Of a stretch of 64,000 nucleotides of DNA, positions 26,588 through 34,329 are shown in pieces. Each line of letters starts with the position of its first letter. The stretch's first letter is position 1. This DNA comes from Streptomyces cavernae (GTDB lineage Bacteria > Actinomycetota > Actinomycetes > Streptomycetales > Streptomycetaceae). A model generated the notes under the pieces. That model worked only from the letters and a program-made list of their open reading frames with translations. It did not search any database and had not been told where the DNA came from. The DNA is taken from assembly GCF_004023625.1 (NCBI RefSeq), contig NZ_ML137711.1:62001-126000 (forward strand). Reading direction: 5' to 3'. Both the position numbers and the translations under genes were made by a program.

Positions 26588-26869
26588 TCAGGCCGCCTGG
26601 ACGTAGGTCGAGGTAGAGAGCAGGTCCGCGAGCCGTGCGGCGCTCTGTGGGCTGATCGTCGTCGTGAACCCCGCGCATACGCGCTGGAGAGCGGCGTCCC
26701 TTGCCGAGTCCACCGTCTGACGGACGGCGCGGGCTCCTTCGGGGGCGGTGACGGGCTGGGTGACGGCGGGTTCGGTCTGGCGTTTGGGCATGGACGTCCT
26801 CAGGGCGGCGTTCGGTCGGCGGCCCACCGGTGTGTGGTGAGGGCCGACGGGTTGGCTGGGGAGGTCCAT
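26588..26869 (-). CDS. small hypothetical protein under a palindromic operator, 93 aa
   Basis: The ATG at 26869 follows CCGGAG and lies 11 bp from a perfect palindrome (26880-26904). An internal ATG at 26791 would give a 67-residue protein starting MPKRQTEPAVTQP. The C-terminal half (VRQTVDSARDAALQRVCAGFTTTISPQSAARLADLLSTS) looks like a genuine helical fold. I do not recognise it. The shared operator with the XRE gene at 28205 suggests joint regulation. Confidence 0.5.
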   Translation of the reverse strand: MDLPSQPVGPHHTPVGRRPNAALRTSMPKRQTEPAVTQPVTAPEGARAVRQTVDSARDAALQRVCAGFTTTISPQSAARLADLLSTSTYVQAA

Positions 26870-26879
26870 GCTCCGGAGA

Positions 26880-26904
26880 ATCGCCGGTTAGGCTAACCGG
26901 CGAT
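26880..26904. promoter_or_regulatory. 25-bp perfect palindrome, operator-like
   Basis: ATCGCCGGTTA, GGC spacer, TAACCGGCGAT: 11-bp perfect arms. The same half-site recurs at 28161-28183 in front of the XRE regulator and as a single half at 27954-27963. Position 11 bp upstream of a start codon and sequence conservation argue for a repressor site. Confidence 0.7.
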
Positions 26905-26968
26905 CGTCGGCTATGTTGCGCCCTTCGTCGCCTCGGTCGGCAGGGCGAATTCCACCGGCCTCGCCCCG

Positions 26969-27760
26969 CTACAGTGGGTTCTGCTCGATGCTGATCCGGT
27001 CCCAGTCCATGTACCGGCCGAACTTCTTTGGCTCGTCGATGACCACCCCGGAGAACAGGAACCGCAGTACCGCGTTGTGCCGCTCGTCCGTCATGTCCTC
27101 GGCGTCCCAGGCGGCCCGTGCGCCCGCGCCCGTGAGGCCGTCGAGGGAGCACCATAGGCCGGACGACGACCTTGCGTTGCGCCTTGGCGATCCGGTCGGT
27201 GATCTCCTTGCGCATCTTGCGGTACTCCGCCGTGGAGATCTCCTTCGCGGTCCACATCTGGTTCGGTTCGCCGAGCTGCCGCTGGTCGTCCTCCAACTCC
27301 TGGGTCACACTTTCCGAGAGGTTGCTACTGGCGAGCCGATCGTCGACGCGCAGCTTGCCGAGCAGTTCGACCGCGGCGTCGACGACGAAGTGCTCAAGCG
27401 TCTGGGCCCTGATCGACCGGGTGCACTTCTTCTCGTCGTTCCGGCCCCGGCGGTGGCACTGGTAGACCGGCCCGGTGCCCTTGGGCGTACCGGACATCAA
27501 CGTCCCGCAGCGTCCGCACATCACCAGCCACGCAGCAGGTAGTAGCGCTGCGCGGGCTTGCTGAGCGCCTCCCGGTACACCGCCGACCGGTACTCGCGCC
27601 GCGTCCGCACCTCCGCCCACACGCCCGCGTCGATGATCGTGGGCCAGGTGCCGGGGCCGACCTCCTCGCCCTGGTGCATGCGGATTCGGGCCAAGAGGGG
27701 CGGGTTCTCACTCGGTTGCAGGTGGGCGGGCGCCCACGGCTCACCGTCGATCGTGGCGGT
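26969..27760 (-). pseudogene. remnant of a large serine recombinase (C-terminal part, at least two frameshifts)
   Basis: Read on the minus strand, three frames join into the typical large serine recombinase C-terminal portion. First comes PWAPAHLQPSENPPLLARIR ... TWPTIIDAGVWAEVRTRREY ... KPAQRYYLLRG (recombinase domain). After a frameshift near 27530 follows LVMCGRCGTLMSGTPKG ... YQCHRRG (zinc ribbon) with a coiled coil. After a second shift near 27140-27165 come LTGAGARAAWDAEDMTDERHNAVLRFLF and KKFGRYMDWDRISIEQNPL, ending at 26969. The catalytic N-terminal resolvase domain is absent. It is therefore dead as a recombinase and marks an older integration event in the same place. Confidence 0.85.
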
Positions 27761-27839
27761 AGGGCGTCAGGGGTGGGGAGTCGGCCGACCGGTGGCGCGG
27801 GGCGCGCCGATGGCCGCTCGCGCTGTCCGGGGGTGTCGT

Positions 27840-27873
27840 CAACATAGCCACACCCCGGCCGCGCAAGTCCAGC
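27840..27873 (-). promoter_or_regulatory. promoter-like element 2, copy of the sequence at 26386
   Basis: CAACATAGCCACACCCC followed by GGCCGCGCAAGTCCAGC. On the minus strand it reads TTGCGCGGCC ... GTGTGGCTATGTTG, pointing into the recombinase remnant. See the copy at 26386. The surrounding 27761-28160 stretch holds no gene that I can support. Confidence 0.4.
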
Positions 27874-27953
27874 CCAATCCCGCGCAATCTCTCACGGCAG
27901 AAAGGCTGCCGAAAAGCAGGTGGTGAAGGGCGGTCCCAAAACAGTAAGCCACG

Positions 27954-27963
27954 ATCGCCGGTT
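27954..27963. promoter_or_regulatory. single half-site ATCGCCGGTT
   Basis: Identical to the left arm of the two palindromes at 26880 and 28161 but without a right arm. Possibly a degenerate third operator. Confidence 0.35.
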
Positions 27964-28160
27964 GACGAAATAGTTGTCCCGGACGCCGAGCCAGAAGGAT
28001 CACGCCGGGAATCCGTTGACGTGGCGTTGACGAGGAAGCTACAACACAACACACCACGTCAGAGCGGTCGCAGAGCCCGATCGGCATGCCGGTCCGCGAC
28101 CGTTCCCGACCCCGGCAATCCGCCGCACGGCGAACCGAGCGAGCGCAATATAGACCGGGA

Positions 28161-28183
28161 TCGCCGGTTAACCAAACCGGCGA
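28161..28183. promoter_or_regulatory. operator-like palindrome upstream of the XRE regulator
   Basis: TCGCCGGTT (28161-28169), AACCA spacer, AACCGGCGA (28175-28183): perfect 9-bp arms, same core as 26880-26904. It lies 21 bp upstream of the regulator's probable ATG, a position suited to autorepression. Confidence 0.7.
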
Positions 28184-28204
28184 ATGGACGCTTCAATTGG
28201 AGTC

Positions 28205-28462
28205 ATGCCCGCACGCTCATTGGAAATCGGGACCGCAGGGATACGGGCGGCCCGCATCATCGAAATCCTCCGCACCGCACGCGGCTTGTCGCAACGCCAG
28301 CTCGCCGGCCGCGTGACCGCGCTCGGCCACCCGATGTCCAACACGATGCTGTCCCGCATCGAACGCGCCCAGCGCCGATGCGACATCGACGACCTCATCG
28401 CGATCGCCGAGGCCCTCCTCGTCTCGCCCCTCGTGGTGCTGCAGGAGCCGACCGACACGTGA
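28205..28462 (+). CDS. XRE-family helix-turn-helix regulator of the element
   Basis: 85 residues from the ATG at 28205 with TTGGAG in front; an ATG at 28184 would add 7 residues but lies at the edge of the operator palindrome. Almost the whole protein is one lambda-repressor-like HTH: AARIIEILRTARGLSQRQLAGRVTALGHPMSNTMLSRIERAQRRCDIDDLIAIAEAL. It probably binds the ATCGCCGGTTA palindromes flanking it and thereby controls its own gene and the 26869 gene. It is the first gene of a plus-strand group regulator-excisionase-integrase. Confidence 0.82.
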   Translation: MPARSLEIGTAGIRAARIIEILRTARGLSQRQLAGRVTALGHPMSNTMLSRIERAQRRCDIDDLIAIAEALLVSPLVVLQEPTDT

Positions 28463-28522
28463 CGAGATCCGTCAAGCACCGCTGACCGAGCACGCTCCCC
28501 ACCGAGTTAGGACCCGCCCTTC

Positions 28523-28918
28523 TTGCACCACTCCGAGATACCCCCTGTCTTCGCACGCCGCCTTCCCAGCGCCGAGGGCCGAGTCCCCTTGCCCTGTCTC
28601 TACCGCCCCGAAGAGATCGCCGAAGCCCTCGGCTGTTCCGCCTGGTGGGTCAAGGACCGCGCCCGCCGCGGCCTCATCCCGCACACCCGAGTCGGCCGCG
28701 CCTACCGCTTCACCGCCGAACACCTCGCCGAGATCGTCCGCCTCCACGAAGAGCGCCCGAACCGATCCGTTAGCAGGGCGCCGGCCGGTCCCGCACCGAC
28801 AACGCCTCCCGCTGCACGAACTCGTGCCACCCAGTCTCCTCGGCCGACCACGGCACCGACGACAGGGCGTCTGCGAGCCCGGCCGCCACGCCGTATCCAG
28901 TACGAGACCGTCGCGTAG
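28523..28918 (+). CDS. xis: excisionase-like MerR-type helix-turn-helix protein
   Basis: 131 residues from a TTG. Residues about 25-75 (PCLYRPEEIAEALGCSAWWVKDRARRGLIPHTRVGRAYRFTAEHLAEIVRLHE) form the winged-helix DNA-binding fold shared by Xis/AlpA and the MerR N-terminus. The remaining tail is Pro/Thr/Arg-rich and disordered. It lies 48 bp in front of the integrase on the same strand, the usual xis-int order of actinobacterial integrative elements. Such proteins bend attachment-site DNA to favour excision. Function is inferred from fold and position. Confidence 0.75.
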   Translation: MHHSEIPPVFARRLPSAEGRVPLPCLYRPEEIAEALGCSAWWVKDRARRGLIPHTRVGRAYRFTAEHLAEIVRLHEERPNRSVSRAPAGPAPTTPPAARTRATQSPRPTTAPTTGRLRARPPRRIQYETVA

Positions 28919-28966
28919 CGGTCCCGCGCCCAGCCACAGGCCAAGAGCAGGAGAGGAAGACGGAAG

Positions 28967-30484
28967 TTGGGCTTCGCGGAGAAGCGCGGAAACTACTGGC
29001 GCGGCCGATACAAGACCGCGCCCGGCAAGCACAACACGGTCGTCGACGACAACGGCAAAGCGATCCGTTTCGCCACCAAGGGCGAGGCCCAGCGCGCCGC
29101 GAGCGAGGCCGAGAACAAGTACCGGCGCGGTGAGTGGCGCGACCCGGCACTCGGCCAGGAGACCTTCGGCGAGTACGCGAACCGCTGGTACGAGGCCCAG
29201 GACCTGGCCGCCTCGACCATGCAGAACTACAAGCGCCACATCGAGGAGCACCTGCTCCCCGACTTCGAGGACAAGGCGCTCGCCGGCATCCTCCGCACGG
29301 ACGTCGACCTGTGGGAGAAGAAGGAGAAGGCCGTCTACGCGGCCTCCAGCGTCAAGACCTGGCGCTCGACGCTCCACCTGATCTTCGAGGACGCGATCGA
29401 CGAGGGCTTGATCACGTCCAACCCGGCCGCCCGACGGCGCGGACGCGGCAAGCGCGCTGGCCGCTCCCGCGACCGCGGCCCGGAGAAGGTTGTCACCGAC
29501 GCGCTCGGCATCCTGCTGACCGCCGAACGGGCCGCCCTGCTCTCGGGCCGCGACGACGAGTTCGTCGCCGTGGTCCTCAAGGGCTACACCGGCATGCGAT
29601 GGGGCGAGATCGTCGGCTTGGAGGCGGAGTTCGCCCGCCCCGGCTCGATCCGCGTCGAGTGGCAGCTGTACGAACTCGACACCGGCGAGCTGGTGCGCTG
29701 CCCGCCCAAGGACGACAGCTACCGCAAGATCGACGCGATGGACTGGCTGTCGGCCCTGGTCGCCAACCACGTCGCCCGCACGAAGCCGATCCCCTGCCCG
29801 TGTCACGGCAAGACGTACGTCTTCCGCGGGCAGGGCGCGGCTCGCCCCGGCGGCCACCAGGGCGCGAAGCTCGTCGACGTCGCGCGCCGCGCCGGCGTCT
29901 CGACGGGCACGGTGTCCAACGTCCTCAACCACCCCGACCGAGTCACCGAAGCCAAACGGTTGAGGGTGGAGCAGGCCATCGCGGACCTGGGGTTCGTGCG
30001 CGGCGGCCCGGTCTCGGAGCATGCTGCCCACTGGCGCCGAAACGGCTTCGCGACGTGGCTGTTCACCCCGGCGGTCTCCGGCTGGTACCCGAAGAAGGCA
30101 CCGCAACCGGCCCGCCCTGTACCGCTGCTCGGCGAGCCATGGCCAGGCGTCCCGGCCCGAGGACGCGGTGCTGGCGACCGGGCCGACGCCTGCTGGCTCC
30201 CGATCGCCAAGGGCCTCACACCCCATGGCCTTCGCCACACCCACCGGACCGTGATGGAGGACCTCGGCACCGCGAAGGTCCTTATGGACGACCGCATGGG
30301 CCACATCGACGGCTCGGTCTCGGCGCGCTACGCCCACGTCACCCCCGGCATGCGCAAGCGCCTCATGCTCGGACTGACCCAGCAGTGGGAGTCGGCGCTC
30401 GACGCCCGCCTGGCGATGAGCCCTCACTCGCCGGTGAGTGTCCTCGACACGCTATTGCGAGCGCGCCGTGAAGAGGTGGAATAG
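28967..30484 (+). CDS. int: tyrosine-type site-specific integrase with an internal LacI-type HTH
   Basis: 505 residues from a TTG. An arm-binding region lies at about 1-50, a SAM-like core-binding domain at about 65-150 (TFGEYANRWYEAQDLAASTMQNYKRHI...), and the catalytic domain carries Arg211 (TGMRWGEIVGLE), His420-x2-Arg423 (HGLRH), His446 (MGH) and nucleophile Tyr455 (ARYAHV), so all active-site residues are present. Between Arg211 and His420 there is an insert around residues 300-345, KLVDVARRAGVSTGTVSNVL ... LRVEQAIADLGF, a clear LacI-family helix-turn-helix. The catalytic domain is accordingly long. It should integrate or excise the element with Xis; a tRNA is the likely target, but the matching att pair is not identified in the window. 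Confidence 0.88.
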   Translation: MGFAEKRGNYWRGRYKTAPGKHNTVVDDNGKAIRFATKGEAQRAASEAENKYRRGEWRDPALGQETFGEYANRWYEAQDLAASTMQNYKRHIEEHLLPDFEDKALAGILRTDVDLWEKKEKAVYAASSVKTWRSTLHLIFEDAIDEGLITSNPAARRRGRGKRAGRSRDRGPEKVVTDALGILLTAERAALLSGRDDEFVAVVLKGYTGMRWGEIVGLEAEFARPGSIRVEWQLYELDTGELVRCPPKDDSYRKIDAMDWLSALVANHVARTKPIPCPCHGKTYVFRGQGAARPGGHQGAKLVDVARRAGVSTGTVSNVLNHPDRVTEAKRLRVEQAIADLGFVRGGPVSEHAAHWRRNGFATWLFTPAVSGWYPKKAPQPARPVPLLGEPWPGVPARGRGAGDRADACWLPIAKGLTPHGLRHTHRTVMEDLGTAKVLMDDRMGHIDGSVSARYAHVTPGMRKRLMLGLTQQWESALDARLAMSPHSPVSVLDTLLRARREEVE

Positions 30485-30512
30485 CGGGAGATGAGGATGC
30501 ATACGATGCGGC

Positions 30513-30549
30513 GACAGGGCCTCGACCGGAACACGGTCGAGGCCCTGTC
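30513..30549. terminator. bidirectional terminator hairpin between int and the HNH gene
   Basis: Perfect 15-bp stem GACAGGGCCTCGACC (30513-30527) and GGTCGAGGCCCTGTC (30535-30549) with a 7-nt loop, placed between two convergent genes. Confidence 0.8.
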
Positions 30550-30579
30550 ACGCGTGGGTTGCCTCCTGAGCACACCGGG

Positions 30580-31473
30580 TCAGGCGGCGGTGGGGCGTGG
30601 GCTGCCGTGGAAGACCTGGCTGGTGTGCCAGGAGCGGTGGGCCGCCGCGATGGGCCGGGCGCCGGGTTGGGGGCCGATGAGCGGACGGCCCGCGAGTGCT
30701 GTGACATGCTCTCGGGCAGCCTGGCTGCGGCCGATGAATTGCTGCGAGACCAGGATGCGGTGGCCGTCGCCTATGCCGAGGACGCCCTTGTCGAAGAGCT
30801 TGTGGTGCAGCGAGCACAAGCACAGCCCGTTGTCGACGTCGTCCGGGCCATCGAACGCCCACCAGCGCACGTGCGCGGCCTCCAGTCCGACGGGCGCCGT
30901 GCCGATCATGCCGTCGTAGCCGCAGAAGGCGCACTGGTACTCGTACGCGGTCAGCACCATCTCCCGCATCCGGCGGTCCCGCTGCCGCCTTCCGGGCGCT
31001 GCCAGAACGTCGGTCTCCGCCAGCTCCAGTTCTAGGCTCACCGCGTCGCACAGGTCCTGGTGCAGTGACGCTGGGAAGTGCAGATCCAGCAGCACCCTGG
31101 CCATGCGGCCCAGCAGCGACGGTTCCCGCCGGAGCGCCACCTGAAGGTCCGGGGCCAGCCGCCCAGTGGCCCGGCTGGCCCGCAGTTCCCGCACCCCGGT
31201 GCCTGGGCTGCCGACGCCGTGCTCGGTCCGCACTTCCCACACCCCGTCGCTGACCAGATGGTGGAAGGGATAGGCGGGCGTGGTCCCACGCGGCGGACCG
31301 TACTCCACCAGCAGCTGCTTCAGATCCGACTCCACTGCGCTGTACGGCAACTCGTCCGCGGCATCCGCCTGAAAACGGCCCAGCGCGTACAGCAGCAGCA
31401 ACGGCTTGTGCGGCGCCCGCACCCCGTCCCGGCTCCACTGCCTCAGCTTCGCGGCACGCTCCAGCCAATCCAT
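30580..31473 (-). CDS. phosphorothioation-dependent type IV restriction endonuclease (ScoMcrA/SprMcrA-like SBD-HNH)
   Basis: 297 residues from the ATG at 31473. The N-terminal roughly 155 residues match the sulfur-binding domain (VRAPHKPLLLLYALGRF ... EYGPPRGTTPAYPFHHLVSDGVWEV), which recognises phosphorothioate-modified DNA backbones. The C-terminal part is an HNH nuclease: zinc-binding CAFC (181-184), His201 in LEAAHVRWW, Asn215 in DNGLCLCSLHHKLFD and His224. These enzymes cut incoming Dnd-modified DNA and are incompatible with an active Dnd system in the same cell. It sits immediately inside the integrase end of the island, facing the integrase. A strong ribosome site is not visible. Confidence 0.88.
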   Translation of the reverse strand: MDWLERAAKLRQWSRDGVRAPHKPLLLLYALGRFQADAADELPYSAVESDLKQLLVEYGPPRGTTPAYPFHHLVSDGVWEVRTEHGVGSPGTGVRELRASRATGRLAPDLQVALRREPSLLGRMARVLLDLHFPASLHQDLCDAVSLELELAETDVLAAPGRRQRDRRMREMVLTAYEYQCAFCGYDGMIGTAPVGLEAAHVRWWAFDGPDDVDNGLCLCSLHHKLFDKGVLGIGDGHRILVSQQFIGRSQAAREHVTALAGRPLIGPQPGARPIAAAHRSWHTSQVFHGSPRPTAA

Positions 31474-31504
31474 GACCGTGATCGTAGTGATGCTTCGCCG
31501 CACA

Positions 31505-33148
31505 TCACGCTGTCCGGGCTGCAACTCCTCCTGCGCCTGCGGCAGGCGCACCGGCTTCGCCCATGCGCCTGCCGGCCCGCCATTCCAACGCCTGTGGTTC
31601 CTCGGTGAACTCGATCAGATGCTGTCCGGCGAACCGTTGCAGCGCATCGCGCACCTCCGCCGGGGTGGCATAGAAGAACTCCTTCCGGCTGTTGACCTGG
31701 TTGACCCGCTGCGAGGCGAACTGCCGGTGAAGTTCCGTCTCCAGGCCGACCGCGTCCTTGCTGAAGATCAACGCATGGACGTCGAAGCGGAAGGGCACGG
31801 CCGCGCCGCTCAACTCGTAGACGCGTTCCAAAGGTTCGAGCCGACGCGTCATGCCGATCTTCACCATACGATCGCCGAAGGCACCGATGTTCGAGATGAC
31901 GTACACATAGCCGGCGCGGACGTTCGCTGCGCGGGACTCGACGTCCTGCAGAGCGTTCTCGATCTCGGCCAGTTTGGCCTGCATCTCCGCCACACCCGCC
32001 TCGTCGCCGCGCTCGCGCAGGCGTTCAAGCGCCGCCTGATAGTGGCCGAGTTCTTTGTTCAGCTTCTCGCGCTGCCGGTCGAGTTCCCGCTGGACAGCGG
32101 CCTCCTCGCGCTCCCGTGCGCGCACCTCGCGCTGGGCCTCCTTCTCCTCTTCCTTCTTCTGCAGGAAGTCGGCGGTGAGTTCCAACTCCCGTACGCGCGC
32201 GTTGTGGTACTCGTCGGCGATCCGGATGTGCATGGTGGCGCCCAGCTTGGCGATCGTCTCGCGGCTCTTGAAGAGCCGGTCCACCAGGGAGCTCAGCCGG
32301 TGCGGCCGCATCGACCGCACGGCGTAATCGGCTTCGGCGTTGTAGGCACGCAGCATGAGCTTCGAGAAGTCGCGGACCATCTTCTGGCCTTCGCGCTTGG
32401 AGCCGTTGACCGTCCAGTCAGTGGCCGCCTGGACGGCGCGGCCCGCACGGGCGAGCGTCTTGATCTCGTTCTGCAGTGTGTCGAGCCGGCTGCGGTAGGC
32501 GATCGCGTCGTGCAGCGCATGCCGGTAGGCATAGATCCCGGCCTCCTGCAGCATGGCGGTCTCGTCGGCGTTGACGATCCGGGCCTGCAGTTCGGCGAGC
32601 CGTCGCTCGGCGTCGAATACGTCCTTGCGGTGCCGGTCGGCCTCCTTGCGGACCCGCTCGGTCTCTTTCGCCGTCCGGCGCGCGTCGTCGAGGATCTCCT
32701 TCGCCGTCTCGCGTGCGTCTTTGAGGATCCCGTCGGCCTCCTCGGCGGCTTCGGCGGACGCCTTTTCACGCAGCGCGGCGGCCTCCGCCTCGACCTGCCG
32801 TACGAGGCCAGCGACCCGCGCGGCATCCAGCCCCTGTGTCCTTGCGATCCACGCCCGCAGCTCTTCGGCCTCGGACACGGCATCCGCACGACGCCGCCCG
32901 AACAGCCCGCCCTTCCGTTGCGATGGCACCGCCGTCGTGCTCCCGGGAGCGGCCGCGGCTGGCACCGCAGAGCCTGCGGCAGGACCGACTGCGAGAGCGC
33001 CGGTGGCGGAGTCGCCCTCAGGAACCCACAGCTGCCATCCCGTCGGCAGCGGGGGCCACGAGGGGTCGGGTCGCCAGTCCGGTGGCGGCGTCCATCCCGC
33101 GGGTGGCACAGGCCAACCCGGCGGCGGATTGAAACGGTAAGTACTCAT
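31505..33148 (-). CDS. DUF4041 coiled-coil protein with C-terminal GIY-YIG/T5orf172 domain
   Basis: 547 residues from the ATG at 33148. The N-terminus is a Pro/Trp-rich PPGWPVPPAGW repeat (membrane- or wall-protein-like, DUF2510-type). A long helical region (about 75-420) with heptad character and Glu/Lys/Arg runs includes the DUF4041 core (TLARAGRAVQAATDWTVNGS...). Finally, at about 430-520, GYVYVISNIGAFGDRMVKIGMTRRLEPLERVYELS is a T5orf172/Mug113 variant of the GIY-YIG nuclease fold (YVYVI ... KIGMTR). The family is common in phages and defence islands. It ends 31 bp from the type IV endonuclease start, on the same strand. Confidence 0.85.
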   Translation of the reverse strand: MSTYRFNPPPGWPVPPAGWTPPPDWRPDPSWPPLPTGWQLWVPEGDSATGALAVGPAAGSAVPAAAAPGSTTAVPSQRKGGLFGRRRADAVSEAEELRAWIARTQGLDAARVAGLVRQVEAEAAALREKASAEAAEEADGILKDARETAKEILDDARRTAKETERVRKEADRHRKDVFDAERRLAELQARIVNADETAMLQEAGIYAYRHALHDAIAYRSRLDTLQNEIKTLARAGRAVQAATDWTVNGSKREGQKMVRDFSKLMLRAYNAEADYAVRSMRPHRLSSLVDRLFKSRETIAKLGATMHIRIADEYHNARVRELELTADFLQKKEEEKEAQREVRAREREEAAVQRELDRQREKLNKELGHYQAALERLRERGDEAGVAEMQAKLAEIENALQDVESRAANVRAGYVYVISNIGAFGDRMVKIGMTRRLEPLERVYELSGAAVPFRFDVHALIFSKDAVGLETELHRQFASQRVNQVNSRKEFFYATPAEVRDALQRFAGQHLIEFTEEPQALEWRAGRRMGEAGAPAAGAGGVAARTA

Positions 33149-33319
33149 TCCCCACCCCCTCGCCCCTGTGGCTCCCCAGCACACAGGGCGCCGGACAATT
33201 CCGGCAAACATAGAGTGACATTTTCTTGGTGATCAGCCACCCGATCACCCGCGTATTCCACTTCGTAACCGTCCTGTGGCCGTGCGTGAGGGCTTCTCTG
33301 AAGGAGGGACACGGGTTCC

Positions 33320-33436
33320 ATGTCGAACGCGACAAAGTCGCTGCTGTGCCCCTGGCGGTCGCTGCCGGGGGCACAGCTATCTCCCGCGATGCTTCGCCGG
33401 GCGGGCGCCAGCCTGGTGAGGAGCTCGCGCCGGTAG
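33320..33436 (+). CDS. possible very small ORF, 38 aa, with strong ribosome site
   Basis: ATG at 33320 behind AAGGAGGG (33301-33308). The peptide is basic (MSNATKSLLCPWRSLPGAQL then an Arg-rich end). A hairpin with 10-bp arms (33343-33352 and 33368-33377) lies inside it, so the same DNA may instead be an RNA structure or terminator. It lies in the 338-bp gap between two divergent genes; nothing else is seen there. Confidence 0.3.
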   Translation: MSNATKSLLCPWRSLPGAQLSPAMLRRAGASLVRSSRR

Positions 33437-33486
33437 TTATGGCAAACACCCGGTGACGGGGCCAACAGACCTGGCTCAATAGGCAC

Positions 33487-34329
33487 ATGGAGATTGGCGA
33501 GCACTGGGCATACCGCGCACGGCCGAAGGAACTGGGCGGCGCGGTTCGCCAGGTGGAGGTCGTTCGAGTGGGCGGCCCTGGCAGGTCTGGTTGGATCCAC
33601 GTGCGGTTTCTCGGAGGCGACGACGCCGGTCTGCAGGAATGGGTCAGTCCCGACTCTCTCGTAGCACCGTGGGCGGATGTCGATACGTTCCGCGCGGATG
33701 ACGCGGCCGAGTTGGCACTGGTCGAGGCATCCCGCCATGTCCGGGGCACCACGGAGTTCGAGGCCACGCGCATGATCCTCGGGTTCGTCCGCCCGAAGAA
33801 CAGGCTGCGCCTACGCCGAACCGTGGCGGACGCGGGAGTTCTGGAGCTGAGCCGCCTCGACGAGACGGCACCACTCATCGGCATCGACGCTGCCGAACTC
33901 CGTGGCGACGCCATGGTGTACGAGAACCGCCACGGCATGTGCCTGGCCGGGTGGCAGGTCACCGAGCGCATCGCCCGCCAGGTCGCCGGCCGCCTCGCCG
34001 ACGAGATCCTTCCGGAGGTCGACCGCAAGCAACAGGACATCGAGCAGGAGCGCGCCCAGCCCTCCTGGTACTCCTACAGTCGGCGGGACGAGCGCAAGTT
34101 GGACGCGGAGGCGGCCGTCCTGCGAACCGTCCGGGTGTGGTGCGGCCAAGACAAGGCCGACCGCTACGACGAGTTGGTTGCCCTACGCGCCGAGGTCATC
34201 CGGCTCGGGGAGCTGGTCGAGAAAGCGGTTAAGGCCCTACGCGACCGCGGCCACGGCGTTATCGCCTCCACCCTTGAGCGCGACCTTGGCGTCCATATCT
34301 CCAGCCTTGATCCTGATGTGCGTCGATGA
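33487..34329 (+). CDS. hypothetical protein, 280 aa, defence-island context
   Basis: ATG start. An N-terminal small beta domain (MEIGEHWAYRARPKELGGAVRQVEVVRVGGPGRSGWIHVRFLGGDDAGLQEWV) resembles a Tudor/SH3-like barrel. This is followed by helical regions including a Glu/Arg-rich coiled segment (QQDIEQERAQPSW..., ERKLDAEAAVLRTV). I recognise no catalytic motif and no family. Its last 71 bp overlap the 3' end of the convergent gene, an arrangement suggesting long co-residence. Function unknown. Confidence 0.75.
   Translation: MEIGEHWAYRARPKELGGAVRQVEVVRVGGPGRSGWIHVRFLGGDDAGLQEWVSPDSLVAPWADVDTFRADDAAELALVEASRHVRGTTEFEATRMILGFVRPKNRLRLRRTVADAGVLELSRLDETAPLIGIDAAELRGDAMVYENRHGMCLAGWQVTERIARQVAGRLADEILPEVDRKQQDIEQERAQPSWYSYSRRDERKLDAEAAVLRTVRVWCGQDKADRYDELVALRAEVIRLGELVEKAVKALRDRGHGVIASTLERDLGVHISSLDPDVRR

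Noticed and set aside
28472..30427. 651-codon minus-strand gene opposite the integrase
   Set aside because: Antisense to an integrase with complete catalytic motifs, no domain recognised.
29134..30471. Second long plus-strand frame inside the integrase gene
   Set aside because: Arg/Pro-rich shadow frame; the integrase frame has all catalytic residues.
30513..30549. Attachment site of the integrase
   Set aside because: Close to int, but it is a perfect hairpin between convergent genes with no second copy seen, which fits a terminator better.
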